Assembly (NCBI GenBank): GCA_021805265.1
Contig: JAJZFR010000200.1
Location: 1 to 11,764, forward strand
Length of the DNA stretch: 11,764 bases
Direction of reading: 5' to 3'
Origin: Acidobacteriota bacterium
GTDB taxonomy: Bacteria; Acidobacteriota; Terriglobia; Terriglobales; Acidobacteriaceae
Shown: positions 1-7,670 of the stretch, one piece after another
Layout: each line of letters opens with the position of its first letter
How positions within the stretch are numbered: the first letter of the stretch is position 1
Position numbers and translations under genes: made by a program
Notes under the pieces: generated by a model
What the model saw: the letters and a program-made list of their open reading frames with translations, nothing else
Told to the model about the DNA's origin: nothing
The model's database searches: none

Positions 1-459
1 ATTGATCCCGTGGCACCGGTAGAGATTGAGTCGCTCACCAGGGCCGTGAGCACGCTCTCTGATCGTCCGCGCTTCGAGACCGCTCTGCTCGGTTTCTTTG
101 CTCTTACCGGCCTCGCGATGGCGGTGATCGGATTGTATGGCGCAATCGCCTACATGGCTGTGCAGCGGACTCAGGAGATTGGCGTACGCATGGCGCTTGG
201 CGCAAACCGCGTGGATATTCTGCGCCTGATTCTGCGCGAGGGCCTGCGCCTGATCGCGCTGGGTGGGGCCGCAGGGCTGGTTGCTGCTCTCGCACTCGCG
301 CGTGTGCTCAAGAGCCTCCTCTTTGCCGTCAGTCCCCATGACCCAGCCAGCTATATTTCCGTTGCGCTGCTGCTGGGCATTGTCGCCATTGCGGCCACGC
401 TCATTCCCGCGCGCGCCGCCATGAAGACTGACCCGATGACCGCCCTGCGCTGGGAGTGA
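1..459 (+). CDS. ABC transporter permease, C-terminal fragment (MacB/FtsX type, probably ADOP family)
   Basis: This reading frame is open from base 1, so the gene starts outside the window; the GTG at 10 is internal. The visible 152 residues form the C-terminal FtsX/MacB permease domain. There are three hydrophobic segments at about residues 29-52, 82-105 and 117-138 of the visible part. After the first comes the conserved cytoplasmic stretch QRTQEIGVRMALGA (55-68), typical of MacB-like permeases. The protein ends in PARAAMKTDPMTALRWE, the family's usual tail. In Acidobacteriota such ends usually belong to roughly 800-residue duplicated orphan permeases (ADOP) encoded without an adjacent ATPase. 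That subfamily cannot be confirmed without the N-terminal half. These proteins sit in the inner membrane and couple cytoplasmic ATP hydrolysis to export or to mechanical work on periplasmic partners; the substrate is unknown. The gene converges with the hydrolase, with 38 bases between the stop codons. Confidence 0.9.
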   Translation: MDPVAPVEIESLTRAVSTLSDRPRFETALLGFFALTGLAMAVIGLYGAIAYMAVQRTQEIGVRMALGANRVDILRLILREGLRLIALGGAAGLVAALALARVLKSLLFAVSPHDPASYISVALLLGIVAIAATLIPARAAMKTDPMTALRWE

Positions 460-471
460 GGATGAATCCTG

Positions 472-490
472 GCTGCGAAGATTGTGCAGC
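472..490. terminator. Weak stem-loop between convergent genes
   Basis: GCTGC (472-476) and GCAGC (486-490) form a 5-bp stem around a 9-base loop in the 38-base gap between the convergent permease and hydrolase stops. No T-run follows on either strand. It could serve as a weak shared transcription end, but this is only suggestive. Confidence 0.2.
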
Positions 491-497
491 GCCGTGA

Positions 498-2201
498 TCA
501 CTTACGTTGCACTGCGGGGACGCCGATCTCGGTCTCGAATCGCTGTGTAGCCGGAGTTATCACTGAGGCAGCGCTTCGCAGATCGTAGTTCACAAAAACA
601 CGCCGATCCTGCACTTGATCGAGTTGCAGAAAAGTACGCGTGCCTGGCATGGCTCGCGAGTTCGTGATCGACACCCCGGCTCCGTGGCGCAGGTCAATCG
701 CCGCTCCTCGGTCCGGCTGCGCCTGTCGTCCGGAATAGCTGTCGATCAAGAGATCCTTGAAGTTCTCGACGCGTATCCCATCGGAAAAATAATCCGGCAT
801 CCCATCGGCCCAATCCACCTGAACATTTCTCAGCCGAAGGCCATTCACGTCTTCGGCCAGCAGGGCGGGAATATCGCTTTTGACGACGCCATCCCGCGGG
901 GTCAGCGCAGTCCAGCGCAGGTCCAGGTTGCCGCCGACGCTTTCACTGATCGCCGGGTCCGGAACGATCATGTGAAGGCGAACATCATTGAGCTCCACTC
1001 CGGTCAAGAGAGCGCCTTTGGCACCGAGCAGCAGCGCGCCACCCTCGGCCTCTGCGGTGATGTTGTTGAAGACTACATTGCGCACTCTGACCCCGCACAC
1101 AACCTCGGCAGCGCAGGGCTGCACGGCGATGTAGATGGGTTCCGCCTTGCCCCACCAGCCGCCGGGGATAAGATGCGTCCGGATTACGATGTCGGAGAAC
1201 GTCACGTCCTCGGTGGGTCTGTTCTGCTGCCCCGGAAAGTCGTCGCCAAAGACGGCAATGCCTCGGTTGGTGTCCATACTGAGGCCGGTAAACGTACTCC
1301 GCCGGGTGCTCTCGAGGCGGATCGCCGCCGAGCGGGACGAAATCGAACAGTTGCTCACGTTCACGTCTTCGCTGCGAACGATCGCCAGCCCGTCATCGCC
1401 CGCATGGATGTTCGAGTTGGTGATCCGCACATGCTGGCATTGCATGCAATCGATGCCGTCATTGTTCGGCACTCGGGGATCGTTGAATATTTCGATATCC
1501 GAGATTGCAGCCCCTTCCACATTCTGCATGTGCACGGTCCAGTTCGGTGCGGAAGCAAGGCGTATCCCGTGCAGTTTGACATTCGAGCAGTGGAAGAACA
1601 CGATCATGGTTCCAGGTCGCCCCTGCGGCTCGATCGGGCCGTACTCCAGCTCGTTCATCGCAGCCTGGTACTTTTCAGGATTGCGCACAAACCGCTCATC
1701 GTAATCCTTGCTGTCATGCGCCGACTTCTCAGCCATGAAGGCTGCGTCTTCGCCGTTGATCTCGCCCGTGCCATCGATCGAAACATCATCGGCGTTTTTG
1801 GCAATCAGCATGCCCAGCAGCGCGCCTTCTCCCGTCACGTCAACTCCATAGTGGCGCGCGAAGCCGAACGGTGGACTGGGCAGATAATCCGCGATATTGT
1901 GACTGCCGGCGAGCACAGCACCGCTGTCCAGATACAGGTGAATGTGACTGTAAAGCTCGACCGTCCCGATGACGTAGCGCCCTGGCCCGAAATAGACCGT
2001 GCCTCCGCCCTGTTTGACGCAGGCCGCAATGGCTTGAGAGACGGCGACGGTATCGAGAGTGACGCCATCCCCCTTGGCCCCATAGGCACGAACATCACAG
2101 GTTGGAAACGGTTGGGAAAACGCAAAAATTCCAGAAAACAGGATGACCAGCAGCAACAGCATTCTTTTCAAAATTGTGACCTCATCGAGGACGCGCAACA
2201 T
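498..2201 (-). CDS. Secreted GH28-like parallel beta-helix glycoside hydrolase (polygalacturonase-like)
   Basis: The 567-residue protein has an N-terminal signal peptide (hydrophobic core about residues 14-27, likely cleaved near FAFSQ), so it acts outside the inner membrane. Residues 36-75 (CDVRAYGAKGDGVTLDT onward) match the opening of pectate-lyase-3/GH28 beta-helix domains. The middle shows repeated short beta-helix rungs and GH28-type acidic motifs: NNDGID (246-251, the NTD position) and GDDGLAI (268-274, the DD position). The GHG motif expected next is replaced by SRSAAIRLES (289-298), and no clear RIK follows. GH28 enzymes hydrolyse galacturonan or rhamnogalacturonan links in pectin; the exact substrate here is unknown. 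The ATG at 2201 has GAGG only 4 bases upstream. An in-frame TTG at 2171 has a better-spaced GAGG (8 bases) and would give a shorter, more basic signal peptide (MKRMLLLL). It lies in the same direction as the regulator upstream of it. Confidence 0.86.
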   Translation of the reverse strand: MLRVLDEVTILKRMLLLLVILFSGIFAFSQPFPTCDVRAYGAKGDGVTLDTVAVSQAIAACVKQGGGTVYFGPGRYVIGTVELYSHIHLYLDSGAVLAGSHNIADYLPSPPFGFARHYGVDVTGEGALLGMLIAKNADDVSIDGTGEINGEDAAFMAEKSAHDSKDYDERFVRNPEKYQAAMNELEYGPIEPQGRPGTMIVFFHCSNVKLHGIRLASAPNWTVHMQNVEGAAISDIEIFNDPRVPNNDGIDCMQCQHVRITNSNIHAGDDGLAIVRSEDVNVSNCSISSRSAAIRLESTRRSTFTGLSMDTNRGIAVFGDDFPGQQNRPTEDVTFSDIVIRTHLIPGGWWGKAEPIYIAVQPCAAEVVCGVRVRNVVFNNITAEAEGGALLLGAKGALLTGVELNDVRLHMIVPDPAISESVGGNLDLRWTALTPRDGVVKSDIPALLAEDVNGLRLRNVQVDWADGMPDYFSDGIRVENFKDLLIDSYSGRQAQPDRGAAIDLRHGAGVSITNSRAMPGTRTFLQLDQVQDRRVFVNYDLRSAASVITPATQRFETEIGVPAVQRK

Positions 2202-2382
2202 CCATCCTCGTGGTTATTCTGTCCCGGCAATGGATGTTGGATGGTGATCCCACCGTTGTAGAGGAGAACGATCTATCCGAATCGAGTGCAATGAAAACAC
2301 TCCCGCTGAAACGGGGGAAAGGCAAGCTACGGTAAATTGCCTGAAGTTCGCACAAGGTGCCCGTATTGCGTCGATATATTGG

Positions 2383-2395
2383 GGGTAGTGTACCC
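2383..2395. promoter_or_regulatory. Short inverted repeat, possible operator
   Basis: GGGTA (2383-2387) and TACCC (2391-2395) are perfect inverted 5-bp arms with a 3-base centre, about 180 bases upstream of the hydrolase start. The symmetry would suit a dimeric DNA-binding protein, but the arms are short and chance is possible. Confidence 0.25.
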
Positions 2396-2480
2396 ACCGA
2401 AAGAGATTTTGACCGGCGTAGCATACCCGGCATTGCCGTCCCCAGGATGCATCAAGCACGCGCGAGGCATTGATTCATAG

Positions 2481-2500
2481 GCGTACTCGTGCGTACTCCT
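2481..2500. repeat. Two tandem 10-bp direct repeats, candidate operator
   Basis: GCGTACTCGT (2481-2490) and GCGTACTCCT (2491-2500) are adjacent 10-bp units differing at one base, so the sites fall on the same DNA face. They lie 4 bases beyond the regulator stop codon, in the gap leading to the hydrolase. The 10-mer GTACTCGTGC inside them (2483-2492) recurs exactly at 3867-3876, upstream of the regulator. Binding by the regulator is inference. Confidence 0.45.
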
Positions 2501-2504
2501 GGCG

Positions 2505-3821
2505 CTACCAATAGGACGTGGCGATCACATCTACCTGTACCGGTTGGTAATCGACCGCCTTCACGTGCAACACCAACTGCATATTCCTGTTTTCCCACCC
2601 ACTCGGCGCAGTCTTCAGGAATTCGCGCATTCTTTCCGGGCTTGCCAGAAACTCTGCTGCGGCCTGTGTTCCGTACTCTCCGATTCCAGCAGCGGTGATT
2701 GCCGGACCGCCGGTCTTCGAGGTCATCAGCCGAGAGAGGATGGCGTAATCATCTGTTGTCTCGCCTTTCGAGTCGAATCCAATCGTCCAGCTTTGCTCAG
2801 GGTGATCGCGATTCAACACTTCCGTGCCGTTCAGGAAGCTGTAGGGAAGTTCCTTCGTGATCGCCAGAGTCCAGGTGTTGTTGAAGGCTCCGATCATCAC
2901 ACTGGGCCGGTTGCGCAGGTCGCCAAAGGCGAGGTCGCGCCCAGTGCGCACCTCGAACGGCTTCGACCAGGACTGGAAAAGGGTTATCAACTGCACGACT
3001 GCGGACAAGTCGGAGGTGGAGACGAAGGTGTCCGGGATGGGAACCACATCCTCGGCATGGACCATTGTGCCGGGCGGCAAATGGACGTAAAACTCAGGGC
3101 CTTCGTTGGGCATGTTGTGCGCGGCACGGTATTTGGCCAGAAAGTCTGGCCCATACGCATAAACAGCATTCGTGCCCAGATAGATCAGAACCGGCTGCTT
3201 CGCCGTGAGGAAAGGTGCCCAGAATTTCTGCTGCGGGGTGGTCTGGTTGTGGTTCGTCTCATACCACCAGGTAGATACGCCGGCAAGGGTTGCCAGGATA
3301 ACGAAAAGCACGGCTGCCTTGGCCAAGGGCAACCGGAATTTTCTGACTGCCGGTGGAATTGACGCAGGAACCGGGGCGGGTTCAACCTGCGGGTCAGGCG
3401 CGCCAGACGGCGCAGTGGGCGGCGCATCGGAAATGTGTTTCGACGGAGCAGGGTGGAAATGCGCTCGATACGATCCGGGCAGGATTTCCATGCGAACAAC
3501 CTGCGAGTCCGGTGCCAGCGATTGGTAGTATTGCGCCAGCCGCTTGCGCACATCCGCAGCGCGTACTCGGACCACCGGGTCATCATTCGTATCGTAGGAT
3601 GGCTTCCGCCCAAAGACGGCGGTGCCAATGATTCGCTCCTTCAGCGCTGTTTCATCTCCACTCAGCGAGTGCTCCACGATGTAGCGGAGCATGTCCTGGC
3701 ACTGCTTGCTGGTGCGAAAGGGCTGGCTTTCCAGAATCCCTCGAAGCGCTTCTCTCACGGCGTTCGCTGGAGGTTGATCCTGCCTCCCATCGCCGTCGCG
3801 CGTATTGCCCATGGAATTCAT
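2505..3821 (-). CDS. Membrane-anchored one-component regulator with Acidobacteria-type winged-helix-like N-terminal domain
   Basis: The 438-residue protein has three parts. Residues about 18-125 match a domain very common in Acidobacteriota (PFRTSKQCQDMLRYIVEHSL, then LKERIIGTAVFGRKPSYD, DDPVVRVRAADVRKRL and LPGSYRAHF), which resembles a winged-helix DNA-binding fold. A Pro/Ala-rich linker follows (about 122-158), then one membrane helix (about 164-187). The C-terminal domain (about 195-438) should therefore be periplasmic. This is the architecture of CadC/ToxR-like regulators that sense outside and bind DNA inside. I do not recognise the ligand or a named family for the sensor part. ATG 3821 is chosen because AAGGA lies 5 bases upstream (3831-3827). 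A longer in-frame opening to 4010 lacks support and would cover the inverted repeat. The gene diverges from the TonB receptor and precedes the hydrolase, so control of both is plausible but unproven. Confidence 0.78.
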   Translation of the reverse strand: MNSMGNTRDGDGRQDQPPANAVREALRGILESQPFRTSKQCQDMLRYIVEHSLSGDETALKERIIGTAVFGRKPSYDTNDDPVVRVRAADVRKRLAQYYQSLAPDSQVVRMEILPGSYRAHFHPAPSKHISDAPPTAPSGAPDPQVEPAPVPASIPPAVRKFRLPLAKAAVLFVILATLAGVSTWWYETNHNQTTPQQKFWAPFLTAKQPVLIYLGTNAVYAYGPDFLAKYRAAHNMPNEGPEFYVHLPPGTMVHAEDVVPIPDTFVSTSDLSAVVQLITLFQSWSKPFEVRTGRDLAFGDLRNRPSVMIGAFNNTWTLAITKELPYSFLNGTEVLNRDHPEQSWTIGFDSKGETTDDYAILSRLMTSKTGGPAITAAGIGEYGTQAAAEFLASPERMREFLKTAPSGWENRNMQLVLHVKAVDYQPVQVDVIATSYW

Positions 3822-3848
3822 GTGCTTCCTTTCAAAGCCCCTCGAAAC

Positions 3849-3876
3849 ACCGTACCCTACCGTACTGTACTCGTGC
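3849..3876. repeat. 10-bp-spaced ACCGTAC direct repeats, candidate operator
   Basis: ACCGTAC occurs at 3849-3855 and 3859-3865, exactly one helical turn apart, followed by GTACTCGTGC at 3867-3876. That 10-mer is identical to 2483-2492 in the hydrolase-side gap, on the same strand. The cluster lies about 28 bases upstream of the regulator start, well placed for autoregulation. The binding factor is inferred, not shown. Confidence 0.45.
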
Positions 3877-3904
3877 CACAATGCATTGCCGATAAAGGAG
3901 TTGC

Positions 3905-3938
3905 GTGGAAATACGGGAGGAATGCTACCGTATTCCAC
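3905..3938. repeat. Imperfect inverted repeat in the divergent intergenic region
   Basis: GTGGAAATACGG (3905-3916) pairs with CCGTATTCCAC (3928-3938) as 11 bp with a single bulged A, around an 11-base centre. It lies about 115 bases upstream of the receptor start. It may be an operator for a dimer, or a hairpin in a leader transcript. It lacks a following T-run, so a terminator is unlikely. Confidence 0.45.
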
Positions 3939-4051
3939 CTTCCTCGAAACATGCTCCGTGAATATTCGTTGCAAGGATAACAACCAGCCCGCAAACGGTA
4001 AAGCGGTCAATCAGGACTCGAACTATTGGCGGAGCAATTTCAGGAGGAACC

Positions 4052-7000
4052 ATGGCAACGACGCGGTATCGTTATCACGATAGACTAAATTTCCTATTCG
4101 TACTGATCTTCTCGCTCCTGGCCAGCACCATTGGCATGCGAGCGCAAGACCTTACGACAACAGCTAGTCTCGGGGGAACCATTACAGACAGTTCCGGTGC
4201 CATCATTCCAGGTGCGACAGTGGTCGTCTCCGGTGCCGTCAACGGAATTGTTCGTACCGTCAAGACGGATGCCTCCGGCAGTTTCAATGTTCAGTTGCTG
4301 CCGCCATCGATCTACATTCTCAAAGTCGATTTCCAGGGCTTCAAAACCTATGAGCAGAAGGGAATTACTCTTTTGCCGGAACAGGCTGCCCGCCAGAACG
4401 TACAACTGGCCATTGGCTCGGAGACCCAGCAGGTTGTCGTTACCAGTGAAGCGCCCCTGCTGAACACGGCAAACGCCAATCTGTCCGCAGAAATCGGTTC
4501 CCAGCAGGTGGAAAATCTTCCGCTCGATCTGCGCAACGTGATCGCTCTTGCAACGCTGAACTCCTCGGTACAGAACTCAACCGAGAGCCAGACGTTGAAC
4601 GAAGGCGGAACCTCCGGCAAGGCGGATCAGGATGTCTCCTTCCTCAACTTTGGCGGCGGCTTCTTTGGAACCACTGCCTATGTGCTCGACGGCGTCTGGG
4701 ATACGGACAGCACCTGGGGCGCTGTCATCTATGTACCCTCGGTCGAAGCGGTGCAGGACTTCAAAGTACAGACCAACTCGTTTACCGCTCAAACCGGATT
4801 CAGTACCGGCAACGTCGTCCATGTGGATACCAAATCCGGAACCAGGGATTTTCATGGCGATGCCTTCGAGTATTATCGCGGTTCAGCCTTTGATGCCAAT
4901 ACTTACTTCAACGACCTCAACAACCAGCCGAAACTCAGCTTCAGCCGCAACCAGTACGGCGCTTCAGCCGGTGGACCGTTGTACATTCCCGGAATCTACA
5001 GGCAACGCGACAAGACATTCGTCTTCGGTGTCTATGAGGGATTGCGTCAAAGCTCGCCGGTAGACGGTACCTTCAGCGTCCCAACAACGCTCATGCACGA
5101 AGGCAATTTTTCCGAACTGTATACGCCGCCAGCCGGTTACACCGGACCCACCAATCTGGGTACCGACGCCCTCGGCAATCCGGTGGTTTACGGCCAACTC
5201 TACGATCCCACCAGCGGTCGCGTACTCACCACCGGAACCCTCGATCCAAAGACGGGAAAGCCGGTTATCTGCCCCAATAACGCACAGACATGCAACTACC
5301 GGGATCCGCTGCAGGGAAACATCCTGCCCAGCGGTCTCATCTCAACCGTCGGCGCAAAACTCATGACCTACTATCCGAAACCGACCGCTGCCGGATACTC
5401 GAACAACTATTTTGCTTCGGCATCCGCACCGGCTTCCTCCGACGAGATTTTGGTTCGTGTTGATCACAACCTCACCGATCTCACGCGTCTGTACTTCCGC
5501 TACGCCAACAAGCATGAACAGAAGACCAACTCGCCGCAGTATTACGACAGCGGCTACGGTGGGAATGATCCCGGCGGTCCCGGTAACGTGCGGCCCAACA
5601 ATCGATATAGCATTGCCACCGGATTCACTCACATCTTCAATGCAAACACAGCATTGAGCGCCAACGCGGGATTTGAACGATGGGATCAGGGCGGCCTCTA
5701 CCAGGGCTATCCCCTGGATCTGACAACGCTCGGGTTGCCCGCCTCGCTCAATGCATCCTCGAACGAGTTCCCCATCATCAACACCGCCAGCGGAAGCTCG
5801 CTTGGTCCGGTGCAGGGCGGCTATGGCGCCGGCATCGCCAACGTTGGTAGCGTGGCAGCAGATCTCACCCAGACTCTCGGAAAGAACAACCTCTCCTTCG
5901 GGTTCATGGGTGTCGTCCTTCAGAACAACGGAACAGGCCCCGCGAACACCACCTTCGGCTTCGGTACCGACTACACTTCCGAGCCAACCGATACGGCGGG
6001 CAACTACCAGAACTTTACCGGCAATGGTTTTGCTACCCTCCTTACCGGTTTCCCCGACGGCGGCAGCACAGCAAACAGCTTCCACGCCGCGCCGGAAGAT
6101 CAATACTGGGGCTTCTACGCCGAGGATGACTACAAGGCTACGCGAACACTTACCCTCAACCTTGGTCTCCGCTGGGAGTTCCAGAAACCCTGGACCGAGC
6201 GGCATAACCGTCAGGCCTACTTCGACTACACCGCCATCAATCCCATCAGTCAGGCGGTGGGAATTGCTCTGCCTGGCGAAGAGGCCTTCAGCACCAGCAA
6301 TCATCGTGGCCTTTACAACACCAACTTCACAAACTTTGCTCCGCGCATTGGTTTCACCGAGCAGTTTTCGCCACGCTGGGTCCTCCGCGGTGGCTACGGC
6401 ATCTTCTTCCCGCCACAGGCCTTTGTCGGCATACAATCCAGTCCGGGATATAGCCAGAGCACCCCGGTTGTCGGCAGCACAACCGCCGGACTCAGCATGG
6501 GAGTCAATCTCGACAACCCCTTCCCCACCGGACTGATTGCGCCCCAGGGCGATGCTCTCGGCGCCTTGCAGGATGTTGGCTACAGCTCGAGCACGGGCGT
6601 ACCGATCAATCGCCACTCCCCTTACGTCCAGAATTACTCGCTCGGGCTGCAGTACGCTTTTACGGTCAACGATGTCATCACTGCCAGCTATGTCGGCAAT
6701 CGTGGCACCCACATGCTGGGCGACAGCCTCTCTCACAGCCAGGTCAACCCTGCCCTCGTTGTGCCGGGCAACAACCTCAGCAGTCAGGTAGCAAATCCGT
6801 TTTATGGCGCGATCAAGCCCGGCCAGAGCGGTTGCGGACTCGATCAGCCAACCATACAGTTGGGTCATCTCCTCTCGCCCTATCCCCAGTACTGCGGCGT
6901 ATCAGAGTCGGAAGCACCTATCGGCGACTCCTTTTACAACGCATTGCTGGTGGACTTCAATCACCGCTTCAACAACGGTATGAGCCTGCTCGTCTCCTAT

Positions 7001-7657
7001 ACCTTTTCCAAATTCATCGATGATGTCGGCGGCACCGCTGACTGGGCCTATGTCGGAGATTCAAGCTGGGGTTTCAGAAATAACTACGATCCCAAGCTGG
7101 ATAAGTCCGTCGACGGCAGCGACATTACTCACAGTCTGGTAGTTAATTATGTGTACTCCCTGCCGATCGGAAGAGGTCGTCGGTTTGCCCATAACATCAA
7201 CCGCTTCGAGGATGCTGTCATTGGAGGCTGGCAGATTGCCGGTGTCACCAGTATCAAGTCCGGCATCCCCATGAGCATCCACGGCGGAAACACCACGCCC
7301 TGGTATGCGGGACAACATCCCAACCGCGTTGGCGACCCTTACCTCGCCCACCGCACCATCAAGGAGTGGTTCAATACCACTGCCTTTCAGCCCTCGGCAC
7401 CCTACACCTACGGCAATATCTCTCGCTATCTCTCGAAACTTCGCGCTCCTGCCTATCAGGACTGGGATGTTTCGGCGCAGAAGTACTGGACACTCACCAA
7501 CCGGCTTCAGCTCCAGGGCAAGGCCGAGTTCTTCAACATCGCCAACCACGCCAACTTCTTCGCTCCCGATGGCGGAGTCACGGATGGAAACTTCGGGCAG
7601 ATCAGTGCCGCCTTCGATCCGCGGGATATCCAGTTTGCCGCGAGGGTGATTTGGTAG
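4052..7657 (+). CDS. TonB-dependent receptor with N-terminal carboxypeptidase-regulatory-like domain (Oar-like)
   Basis: This 1201-residue outer-membrane protein starts at an ATG with AGGAGG 4 bases upstream. A signal peptide covers about residues 1-32 (hydrophobic 13-24, cleavage near MRAQ). Residues about 38-122 form a carboxypeptidase-regulatory-like beta-sandwich (LGGTITDSSGAIIPGATVVV ... TDASGSFNV). The plug follows at about 125-262, including VEAVQDFKVQTNSFTAQTG and the GNVVHVDTKSGT stretch typical of Acidobacteriota receptors. The rest is the beta-barrel (NQYGASAGGPLYIP, FVFGVYEGLR), ending in an aromatic residue (RVIW) as barrel proteins do. Such receptors import large ligands, often oligosaccharides, using TonB/ExbBD energy. 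No SusD-like lipoprotein is next to it. The gene diverges from the membrane regulator and is followed closely by the TPR gene, probably in one operon. The pectin-fragment substrate is a guess from the GH28-like gene. Confidence 0.94.
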   Translation: MATTRYRYHDRLNFLFVLIFSLLASTIGMRAQDLTTTASLGGTITDSSGAIIPGATVVVSGAVNGIVRTVKTDASGSFNVQLLPPSIYILKVDFQGFKTYEQKGITLLPEQAARQNVQLAIGSETQQVVVTSEAPLLNTANANLSAEIGSQQVENLPLDLRNVIALATLNSSVQNSTESQTLNEGGTSGKADQDVSFLNFGGGFFGTTAYVLDGVWDTDSTWGAVIYVPSVEAVQDFKVQTNSFTAQTGFSTGNVVHVDTKSGTRDFHGDAFEYYRGSAFDANTYFNDLNNQPKLSFSRNQYGASAGGPLYIPGIYRQRDKTFVFGVYEGLRQSSPVDGTFSVPTTLMHEGNFSELYTPPAGYTGPTNLGTDALGNPVVYGQLYDPTSGRVLTTGTLDPKTGKPVICPNNAQTCNYRDPLQGNILPSGLISTVGAKLMTYYPKPTAAGYSNNYFASASAPASSDEILVRVDHNLTDLTRLYFRYANKHEQKTNSPQYYDSGYGGNDPGGPGNVRPNNRYSIATGFTHIFNANTALSANAGFERWDQGGLYQGYPLDLTTLGLPASLNASSNEFPIINTASGSSLGPVQGGYGAGIANVGSVAADLTQTLGKNNLSFGFMGVVLQNNGTGPANTTFGFGTDYTSEPTDTAGNYQNFTGNGFATLLTGFPDGGSTANSFHAAPEDQYWGFYAEDDYKATRTLTLNLGLRWEFQKPWTERHNRQAYFDYTAINPISQAVGIALPGEEAFSTSNHRGLYNTNFTNFAPRIGFTEQFSPRWVLRGGYGIFFPPQAFVGIQSSPGYSQSTPVVGSTTAGLSMGVNLDNPFPTGLIAPQGDALGALQDVGYSSSTGVPINRHSPYVQNYSLGLQYAFTVNDVITASYVGNRGTHMLGDSLSHSQVNPALVVPGNNLSSQVANPFYGAIKPGQSGCGLDQPTIQLGHLLSPYPQYCGVSESEAPIGDSFYNALLVDFNHRFNNGMSLLVSYTFSKFIDDVGGTADWAYVGDSSWGFRNNYDPKLDKSVDGSDITHSLVVNYVYSLPIGRGRRFAHNINRFEDAVIGGWQIAGVTSIKSGIPMSIHGGNTTPWYAGQHPNRVGDPYLAHRTIKEWFNTTAFQPSAPYTYGNISRYLSKLRAPAYQDWDVSAQKYWTLTNRLQLQGKAEFFNIANHANFFAPDGGVTDGNFGQISAAFDPRDIQFAARVIW

Positions 7658-7670
7658 ATTGGTAATTCGT

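Larger units (their letters stand above)
2202..2504 (-). promoter_or_regulatory. Gap between regulator and GH28 genes: probable hydrolase promoter region
   Basis: I see no convincing gene in these 303 bases. They lie downstream of the regulator stop and upstream of the hydrolase start, both on the minus strand. They hold a 13-bp inverted repeat (GGGTA-GTG-TACCC, 2383-2395), a tandem 10-bp direct repeat at 2481-2500, and a short stem CCCG/CGGG (2302-2315). On the minus strand that stem is followed by AGTGTTTTC and might be a weak terminator for the regulator transcript. No clear sigma70 -35/-10 pair could be assigned. The spacing suggests that the hydrolase has its own promoter. Confidence 0.5.
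3822..4051. promoter_or_regulatory. Divergent promoter region between regulator and TonB receptor
   Basis: These 230 bases separate the regulator start (minus) from the TonB receptor start (plus). They should hold promoters for both. They contain 10-bp-spaced ACCGTAC repeats (3849-3865), a third GTAC (3867-3870), a long imperfect inverted repeat (3905-3938), and the strong receptor ribosome binding site AGGAGG (4042-4047), 4 bases from the ATG. No clear -35/-10 pair could be assigned with confidence. Confidence 0.65.

Noticed and set aside
615..2261. Long plus-strand open frame opposite the hydrolase gene
   Set aside because: The minus strand encodes a clear GH28-like protein with signal peptide and motifs; the plus-strand product has no recognisable domain, and long antisense frames are common in GC-rich DNA.
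2182..2459. Two short minus-strand open frames in the gap upstream of the hydrolase
   Set aside because: They overlap each other and one overlaps the hydrolase start; the products show no domain, signal peptide or supporting ribosome binding site.
2328..3932. TACCGTA 7-mer as a regulon motif (2328-2334 on minus, 3858-3864, 3926-3932)
   Set aside because: About one or two copies are expected by chance in a window this size, and another copy lies inside the adaptor gene (9774-9780).
3822..4010. 63-residue N-terminal extension of the regulator
   Set aside because: No ribosome binding site or domain supports it; ATG 3821 has a well-placed AAGGA, and the extension would cover the intergenic repeats.
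5342..6868. Long minus-strand open frame inside the TonB receptor gene
   Set aside because: The receptor is unmistakable on the plus strand; the antisense product has biased, low-complexity composition (Val/Gly/Ala/Glu) and no domain.
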